NCBI GenBank assembly: GCA_031288765.1
Contig: JAITQV010000060.1
Coordinates: 1-8,410 of the forward strand
Length of the DNA stretch: 8,410 bases
Source: Planctomycetaceae bacterium
Lineage (GTDB): Bacteria > Planctomycetota > Planctomycetia > Pirellulales > Thermoguttaceae
Direction of reading: 5' to 3'
The translations under genes were made by a program, and so were the position numbers. The notes below the pieces were generated by a model. The model saw only the letters and a list, made by a program, of their open reading frames with translations. It was not told the DNA's origin and searched no databases. Below, piece by piece: positions 6,801-8,410 of this stretch. Position 1 is the first letter of the stretch. Every line of letters starts with the position of its first letter.

Positions 6801-8410
6801 TTCCAATTTTCCAGTTCCGTCATTACCATATTTCTTTTTACGTTCTTCCAATGAATTGACATACAATAGATAATGTCCCGCTGTACCAAGTATTCCTGTT
6901 ACTGATTCATGATAATATTTATGGTATCCCGTGTATTCATAATCGCGGTATTGGTGAATCAATTCATCAAGATTGTCAAGAATTTTTATTAGTCGCGGGA
7001 TTTCTTTAACAAAAAGATCGGCGAGCAAAGTTTTTGATTTTTGGGGTTCGGGAATATTGGTTTTTCCATTGGGATTGCATAAACCGAATCCGTTTTCTTT
7101 GGTATATTCAATTGTTTTCTTTTTTGTAATTTTTTGTACAAGGATTTCTTCGGCGGCGGATTTTTGTGTTCCTTTTTTCTTTTCACTGCTTGCCAAGTTC
7201 GTCGTAATTTGCTTACATGCCGAAACAACAGCCGCATATTCCCTTTTATCTTTTGACAATTTTTCCGCCTGATCAATCAAATCAAGACCGGCAAGACGTT
7301 TTTGTTCCTCTTTTGAATTGAGCAGCCGTTCAATACTTTTTTGCAAATTTTCCGGCGGTTGTTTCAAAATAAGATTGATAATTTCAAGACGGATTTTAGC
7401 ATCTTTAAATCGAAGAGCGGCTTCAATTGTTTCATATTCTTCCGATGTGAGAACGGCATTTTTGAATACTTTATCAATCGTGTCACGATAATAACCCCAA
7501 TGCGAATCACAAAAAAAGTCAATCAATGTTTTCCTGTGTATTGGATTGTCTAATTTTAAAACAGATTCTACAAATTGTCTTTTTTGGTATGCGTCCATTT
7601 TGGGAATATGCGATAAAAGTATCTGTACATCGTCATCCTTATTCTCAAGAATATTTACGCATAAAATCATTGATTTAATAAAATCATTTGCGGAAATACT
7701 GCGAATGTAATCATAAAAAGCATTAGGTTCAAATCGTGTTTCTTTTTTCGGCGTCGATTCGGCAAGTTGATTTAATCGTACAAAAATATTTCGTACTTCA
7801 TCATCGTTAAGCCGACATTGTTCAGAATAATTATCAAAAATCATGCCATGTTTATTAATCTTATTAATCAACTGTTCTAATGTATCTTCGTCATCACCGG
7901 CTTCATTTTTTTTCTGATTTTTTTGCAACGCATCTTTTATTCGAATATCTAATTCGTTATCCAGTAATTGATGAATGAACGAAACTAAATATCTCCATAA
8001 TTCAAGATCATTTTCGTCGAACATTGTAAAAACGATTTCTTTCATAAGTTGGTAGCTTTGGGTTTGTTGTAAAAAATACAATGCTGCAATTTGTTTATAT
8101 TTCTTTTTGCTTTTGGCAAGATTTAACAATGGGGCGCAAGTATCGGCGATTTCTCGTAATCCAATTCCCCAAAGCGCAACATAAATTTCAACGACATCAT
8201 CACTTTCAAGTAATTGATCGATATTCGCATTGTTTGTAGCAACGTTTGTCGCTATTTCAAGAATCTTATGAATTGTTTTAGGTCGAAATTCGGCGGTTTG
8301 TAATCCCATCCATACACCAATTGCACGAACAATTGATGAAAATCTTTCGAGATTATTGTCAAGAATAATTTTGACAATATAACAAAAACCTTCAACCGAA
8401 CATTCGTCAC
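3897..8410 (-). CDS. Giant DUF5724/DUF4132 (MolR/YehI-family) protein, 5' end outside window
   Basis: This encodes at least 1470 residues, numbered from the ATG at 8309, ending at TAA 3897-3899. Residues 1-430 are helix-rich and HEAT/ARM-like, with a Lys-rich linker near 375-400. Residues about 880-1060 carry the block I associate with DUF5724/MolR proteins: GGNHRRAQIFADAIRGK (about 953-969), SKKFGQQRKESE (about 1020) and NLSRAAGYEDVNRFIWAME (about 1040-1058). DUF4132 spans about 1095-1270, with VRENFEKAM, IVIAHPVHLFEGKVW and QPFKQVFRELYLPN. The end, about 1365-1465, fits DUF7737, with LGEYTIHLGSGEVQM and RGRLFLPFIDDDP. There is no signal peptide or membrane helix, so it is probably cytoplasmic. 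The function is unknown. In E. coli the relatives molR and yehI lie near a MoxR-type ATPase and a vWA gene, so a role with such complexes is possible but inferred. Another 33 codons are open from 8310 to the edge with no ATG, GTG or TTG, so the true start is probably beyond 8410. The gene converges on the FtsQ-like gene with 11 bases between stops. Confidence 0.82.
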   Translation of the reverse strand, partial: DECSVEGFCYIVKIILDNNLERFSSIVRAIGVWMGLQTAEFRPKTIHKILEIATNVATNNANIDQLLESDDVVEIYVALWGIGLREIADTCAPLLNLAKSKKKYKQIAALYFLQQTQSYQLMKEIVFTMFDENDLELWRYLVSFIHQLLDNELDIRIKDALQKNQKKNEAGDDEDTLEQLINKINKHGMIFDNYSEQCRLNDDEVRNIFVRLNQLAESTPKKETRFEPNAFYDYIRSISANDFIKSMILCVNILENKDDDVQILLSHIPKMDAYQKRQFVESVLKLDNPIHRKTLIDFFCDSHWGYYRDTIDKVFKNAVLTSEEYETIEAALRFKDAKIRLEIINLILKQPPENLQKSIERLLNSKEEQKRLAGLDLIDQAEKLSKDKREYAAVVSACKQITTNLASSEKKKGTQKSAAEEILVQKITKKKTIEYTKENGFGLCNPNGKTNIPEPQKSKTLLADLFVKEIPRLIKILDNLDELIHQYRDYEYTGYHKYYHESVTGILGTAGHYLLYVNSLEERKKKYGNDGTGKLEDYVLADVWQKFYTEQKLTVKDIVLLYIFTEIMINYGDFENFCTGKGKYEKCASDFTGWFNSVCWNYKKMTQYCDEFKGKKYRYIGLVSSLIDIFYNNLPVEEKADFIVDILSGIYHATPKKLFTLTCSSSNVRNYILNKLVVEQHNTLLDLKLPLLIEPLKFCSISVNSARFEEQFIVLYKFYETSNYNCHIILSPEILEKARSLNLIDDEELLREMLIRDNHRNIFVEVQPKSSFSNFRRIFTVTNGVFTVTNVNASEGYPHFKKLLPKVIDRILEIELVRGDTPTEVSDFAIKIEYFEGIRYFVKILKAMDKTPFTRGYSWSDKNSRSDVFSSLLRACEPEDKADSKLFADIPEQRLLEAAMYAPQWIDLVQEFLGWKGLTSACWYFHAHINESMNETKESIIARYSPISPQQFKDGAFDIDWFNDAYKTLGEKRFQMVYDAAKYITSGGNHRRAQIFADAIRGKLKIADVEKSVTDKRNKDSLLAYSLLPLKKGKAGEKEQLERYNFIRKFLNESKKFGQQRKESETKTCEIAFQNLSRAAGYEDVNRFIWAMETEKSKELMKYIVPKKVDGFELSVEIDDFGKPAIRSVKEDGTELKDVPTKLKKHAYVEELKEVVKTFREQFYNVRENFEKAMQFESEFTVEELCNLSQNPAIKPVLSKLVYRYENNFGFFADGQLVDVDGKIDATKKLKPTDLIVIAHPVHLFEGKVWKNFQKIVFEREIVQPFKQVFRELYLPNADEKNVKAYSNRYAGHQVQPSKTVALLRSRNWTIDQEFGFQKVFYKLDVIVHFYCYAYWFTPSEIEPPTIEKIEFVDRRTFEVIPLAKIPPVIFSEVMRDLDLVVSVAHVGGVDPEASLSTIEMRSAILEETLRLVKLKNVTLKKSHALIKGTLGEYTIHLGSGEVQMTAGGSLTILPVHSQQRGRLFLPFIDDDPKTAEIMSKTLLLAEDNKIKDPTILETIRNK
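6040..6074 (-). repeat. In-frame 21-base tandem duplication inside the giant gene
   Basis: TTTGTTACTGTAAA occurs at 6040-6053 and again at 6061-6074, exactly 21 bases apart, so seven codons are repeated in frame. On the coding strand this gives IFTVTNGVFTVTNVN at about residues 746-760. It keeps the reading frame and could be a loop expansion between two strands. There are only two copies. It lies close to where the gene changes from AT-rich (5' part) to GC-richer (3' part). Confidence 0.6.

Noticed and set aside
6973..7272. Overlapping open frames on plus (99 codons) and minus (95 codons)
   Set aside because: Both fall inside the continuous frame of the giant gene, with compositions expected from shifted AT-rich codons.
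1..8410. CRISPR array, tRNA, rRNA or replication origin
   Set aside because: No regularly spaced repeats, no cloverleaf-like sequence with typical arms, no rRNA-like conserved stretch and no cluster of DnaA-box-like sites was seen on either strand.
2062..8410. A joint defence or conflict system made of the BatD-like, FtsQ-like and DUF4132 genes
   Set aside because: The giant gene is on the opposite strand and convergent, the FtsQ-like gene has a housekeeping look, and no ATPase, vWA, nuclease or toxin gene is present in the window. A shared system is not supported here.

Overview
This is an AT-rich bacterial window with long non-coding stretches on the left and dense coding on the right. The gene content is a BatD/DUF4381-like membrane protein, an FtsQ-like POTRA protein and a giant DUF5724/DUF4132 (MolR/YehI-family) protein, with weak or absent Shine-Dalgarno sites. 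This would fit an AT-rich member of the Planctomycetes or a relative. That placement is an inference from gene flavour only, because there is no rRNA or marker gene in the window.

Layout, left to right. Bases 1-144 hold an open frame that enters from outside the window and may be the C-terminus of a longer gene, perhaps a transposase. Bases 145-839 hold no convincing gene. They contain a short island of richer composition (about 250-480), a small tandem repeat, and a perfect palindrome at 783-805 just upstream of the first complete gene. Gene 840-1550 (+) is an unrecognised protein with a long polar N-terminus and a C-terminal two-helix membrane hairpin. Bases 1551-2061 are intergenic, with a possible frameshifted gene remnant (1634-1931), a palindrome and a plausible promoter with an overlapping inverted repeat.

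Genes 2062-3036 and 3070-3885 (+) are 33 bases apart and probably form one transcript. The first has a signal sequence, an extracytoplasmic BatD-like domain, one membrane helix and a cytoplasmic DUF4381-like helical domain. The second is a single-pass FtsQ/DivIB-like protein. Both are envelope proteins, but nothing in the window shows that they act together.

The right half (3897-8410, -) is one convergent gene whose stop codon lies 11 bases from the end of the FtsQ-like gene. It encodes at least 1470 residues: a helical-repeat-like N-terminus, a DUF5724/MolR-type core, DUF4132, and a C-terminal DUF7737-like segment. Its frame stays open to the right edge with no other start codon, so the ATG at 8309 is probably internal and the gene is cut by the window end.

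The most interesting points are the giant protein of unknown function, the BatD-like gene standing apart from MoxR and vWA genes, and the FtsQ-like protein outside any visible division cluster. No complete new system can be demonstrated from the window alone.
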